Shown here piece after piece: positions 4,444 through 6,017 of a DNA stretch of 6,017 bases. The notes below the pieces were generated by a model. That model did no database searches and had not been told where the DNA came from. It saw nothing but the letters and a program-made list of their open reading frames with translations. Made by a program: the position numbers and the translations under genes. This stretch comes from Verrucomicrobiales bacterium. GTDB taxonomy: Bacteria > Verrucomicrobiota > Verrucomicrobiia > Verrucomicrobiales > DEV007. The stretch's first letter is position 1. The number at the start of each line of letters is the position of its first letter. The stretch is taken from NCBI GenBank assembly GCA_017991025.1, contig JAGNMT010000237.1:1-6017 (forward strand), in the 5' to 3' direction.

Positions 4444-5685
4444 ATGAAAAGCACCAACTCCCTCCTTCCCGGAATCGCGACGGTCCTGAGCTTCGGCCTC
4501 ATGACCCTCACGACTCAGGCTCAAAAAGAAGCCCCTGCCGCCCCGGCACCCGCAGCTCCGGCCGCAGCGCCGGACGAAAAAGCACCCGCCCCAGCACCGG
4601 GAGCGCCAACCGCCGGAACGCCCGCACCGGGAGCACCGGCCGCCGGAGCGCCGGCCGCCCCACCTCTTGCCGAAACCGACGTGGTCTTCACGGTTGACGG
4701 CACAGAGATCACGGTCCGCGACGTCCGCGAGCTCTTCACGGGCCGCTATGGCCGTCAGTTCGAACAAATGCCACCCGAACAGCGTGCCATGATCGAACCA
4801 CAGATCCAGCAAATGGTGATGAACGAGCTCATTCAAAAAACGCTTCTCACCAATGCCTCAAACAAAGAGGGAATGAAAGCAAGCGACGAAGAAGTCGAAA
4901 AGACCCTGAAAGAAATCACCGCCGAGATCCCTGAAGGAACCACCCTTGAAGAGTTTGCGGCGTCTGCCGGAGTAAGCCTCGATCGCATCCGGAGCCAGAT
5001 TGCCCAGGACACGAAGATTCGCAAACTCTACGAGAAAATCACCGCCGACGTAGCCCCGCCTGCAGAGGCCGACATCAAAAAATACTACGACGAACATCCG
5101 GAAGAGTTCGAGCAGAAGGCGACCGTCAAAGCATCGCACATTCTCATTTCCACTCAAAATATCACTGATCCCGCGGAGCTTGCCCAGAAGGAGAAAATCG
5201 CCAAAGAACTCCGTGCCGAGCTCGTCGCCAAGAAGGGCGAAAACTTCGCTGAATTGGCCGGTCTGCATTCCGACTGTCCCAGCAAGAAAGAAGGCGGAGA
5301 CCTTGGTGAATTCGAAAAAGGCCAAATGGTCCCCGAATTTGAAACCGCTGCCTTTTCCCAGGAAGTCGGTGCCATCGGTGAGTGCATCAAAACCGATTTT
5401 GGTTATCACATCATCAAGGTGAACGCCAAGAACGAAGCCAAGAAGCTCGATTTCGCTGCGGCCAAGACTGACCTGACAGAAAAACTCGTCCAAGAGGGCA
5501 AAACCGCTAAAATGACCAGCTACGTCGAAGACCTTCGTAAAGCAGCCAAAATTGTTCAGATAGGCGCACCCGAGGGTCCTGCGGACGCTGCTCCGAAAGC
5601 CCCTGCCAAAGACGAAGCAAAGCCTGAAGCGCCTGCCAAAGAAGACGCCAAGCAAGAAGCTGCACCAAAGCCTGCGGCGCTCTAA
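4444..5685 (+). CDS. Secreted parvulin-type peptidyl-prolyl isomerase, 413 aa
   Basis: This is a peptidyl-prolyl cis-trans isomerase of the SurA/PrsA type, acting outside the cytoplasm on folding of exported proteins. A signal peptide covers residues 1-26 (cleavage after TQA). It is followed by an Ala/Pro/Gly-rich linker at 29-75 with a duplicated decapeptide. A SurA-like helical N-domain runs from about 78 to 220, starting VVFTVDGTEITVRDV. The parvulin (rotamase) domain spans about 227-335. Its hallmark strings are KASHILIS (229-236), FAELAGLHSDCPSKKEGGDLGEF (268-290), MVPEFETAAF (295-304) and FGYHIIKV (319-326). A Lys/Ala/Pro/Glu-rich tail at 375-413 also contains a duplicated decapeptide. 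The ATG at 4444 is preferred over an upstream in-frame GTG at 4333 because it begins the signal peptide and because the upstream stretch contains the 4336-4364 hairpin. No Shine-Dalgarno sequence is visible. The 161-bp gap argues for a separate promoter, although cotranscription with the oxidoreductase is possible. Confidence 0.95.
   Translation: MKSTNSLLPGIATVLSFGLMTLTTQAQKEAPAAPAPAAPAAAPDEKAPAPAPGAPTAGTPAPGAPAAGAPAAPPLAETDVVFTVDGTEITVRDVRELFTGRYGRQFEQMPPEQRAMIEPQIQQMVMNELIQKTLLTNASNKEGMKASDEEVEKTLKEITAEIPEGTTLEEFAASAGVSLDRIRSQIAQDTKIRKLYEKITADVAPPAEADIKKYYDEHPEEFEQKATVKASHILISTQNITDPAELAQKEKIAKELRAELVAKKGENFAELAGLHSDCPSKKEGGDLGEFEKGQMVPEFETAAFSQEVGAIGECIKTDFGYHIIKVNAKNEAKKLDFAAAKTDLTEKLVQEGKTAKMTSYVEDLRKAAKIVQIGAPEGPADAAPKAPAKDEAKPEAPAKEDAKQEAAPKPAAL
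4594..4653 (+). repeat. Two 30-bp units encoding APGAPxAGxP
   Basis: Positions 4594-4623 and 4624-4653 are direct, imperfect copies encoding APGAPTAGTP and APGAPAAGAP (residues 51-70) in the linker after the signal peptide of the isomerase. The wider linker (residues 29-75) is almost entirely Ala, Pro and Gly and is expected to be flexible and disordered. Confidence 0.85.
5599..5658 (+). repeat. Two 30-bp units encoding APAKxxAKxE
   Basis: Positions 5599-5628 and 5629-5658 are direct, imperfect copies encoding APAKDEAKPE and APAKEDAKQE (residues 386-405) in the C-terminal tail of the isomerase. The unit length equals that of the N-terminal linker repeat, but the sequence is charged rather than Gly-rich. 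Confidence 0.8.
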
Positions 5686-5724
5686 TCAGACGGGAACTTT
5701 CCCCTGTAAAGCGGGAGACGATTT

Positions 5725-5760
5725 AAAAAAACGCGTTCGGGGAGCCGGACGCGTTTTTTT
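5725..5760. terminator. Bidirectional rho-independent terminator
   Basis: A 10-bp stem (5731-5740 ACGCGTTCGG with 5745-5754 CCGGACGCGT, one G-U pair) closes on the 4-base loop GGAG. It is flanked by seven A on the left (5725-5731) and seven T on the right (5754-5760), so both strands read as GC stem plus U-tract. It lies 40 bp after the isomerase stop and between two convergent genes, and should end transcription from both sides. Confidence 0.93.
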
Positions 5761-5874
5761 GTGCCTTGATAGGCCGGAATCTTCGAACCCGGAGAAGGCC
5801 TCATTGCGTCCTTGAACAGCGGGCCTCCGGACCGCCGTCACAGAGGCCAGCGAGACCGTCGGAGAAAAGCACCA

Positions 5875-6017
5875 TCACTTCGGTGTCGCGAGCGACTTCT
5901 CGATCGCCTCCGCCACCTTCCCGCCGAGGAACTGGTATCCGCCCTCGTTGAAATGGACATCATCGCGATTCTGCATCAACGCGAGATTCGGGGTGATAGC
6001 CGTGAAGAGATCGTTCA
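5875..6017 (-). CDS. SGNH/GDSL hydrolase, C-terminal end (partial)
   Basis: The minus-strand frame runs in from the right edge (first full codon ends at 6015) to TGA at 5875-5877, giving the last 46 residues. They contain DDVHFNEGGYQFLGGKVAEA followed by IEKSL. The D-x-x-H motif within DDVHF is the block V catalytic Asp/His pair of SGNH (GDSL-type) esterases. The following G-Y-x-x-(L/M)-(A/G)-x-x-(V/I)-x-x-x-I pattern is the usual C-terminal helix. In related bacteria these enzymes are often exported and remove acetyl or other ester groups from carbohydrates, but the substrate is not visible here. The catalytic Ser block and any signal peptide lie outside the window. The stop is about 115 bp from the shared terminator. 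Confidence 0.88.
   Translation of the reverse strand, partial: NDLFTAITPNLALMQNRDDVHFNEGGYQFLGGKVAEAIEKSLATPK

Noticed and set aside
4858..5655. 265-codon minus-strand open frame opposite the isomerase
   Set aside because: It is antisense to a clear parvulin-domain gene. The translation is Phe/Gly/Leu-rich with no recognisable motif.
5823..5849. GGCCTC/GAGGCC inverted repeat between the terminator and the hydrolase stop
   Set aside because: It is a 6-bp stem with a 15-base loop and no T-tract, likely by chance.
5766..5951. 61-codon plus-strand frame after the terminator
   Set aside because: It is Arg/Pro/Ser-rich and overlaps the clear SGNH hydrolase tail on the minus strand.

Overview
The window looks like the chromosome of a GC-rich Gram-negative bacterium, most likely a member of the Verrucomicrobiota, with Planctomycetota as second choice. 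The reasons are a Tat-exported, probably lipid-anchored Gfo/Idh/MocA-type oxidoreductase (N-terminal RRRFLK), the tail of an SGNH/GDSL hydrolase, and little or no Shine-Dalgarno signal before several well-supported starts. This is an inference from gene style; no rRNA or other marker gene is present.

The left part (about 1-2850) is an accessory-looking stretch of small genes of unknown function. Two plus-strand genes overlap by ATGA: a secreted 180-aa protein (245-787) and a putative lipoprotein with a bacterial Ig-like (Big_2-like) domain (784-1329). They are followed by a plus-strand membrane protein with paired CxxC zinc-ribbon motifs (1457-1975). A minus-strand secreted 168-aa protein (2018-2524) follows, with a possible small upstream partner overlapping it by TTGA (2521-2850). 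Between these genes lie pieces of other genes. At 1347-1456 there is a decayed copy of the 3' end of the 2018-2524 gene. At 74-184 there is a minus-strand C-terminal-looking fragment of unknown origin. Together they suggest a locus that has been duplicated, cut and reshuffled.

The right part (2912-6017) is conventional. It holds a 456-aa Gfo/Idh/MocA family oxidoreductase (2912-4282), then a 161-bp gap containing a very regular 12-bp-stem hairpin, then a 413-aa secreted parvulin-type peptidyl-prolyl isomerase with Ala/Pro-rich repeats at both ends (4444-5685). A strong bidirectional rho-independent terminator follows at 5725-5760. The minus-strand 3' end of an SGNH/GDSL hydrolase (5875 to the window edge) converges on it.

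All five recognised complete genes carry export signals or membrane segments, so the window is dominated by cell-envelope proteins. The oxidoreductase and hydrolase fit periplasmic sugar or polysaccharide metabolism, and the isomerase fits folding of exported proteins. I did not find a recognisable new defence, toxin or mobile system. The most interesting signal is the remnant/paralogue arrangement in the left part.
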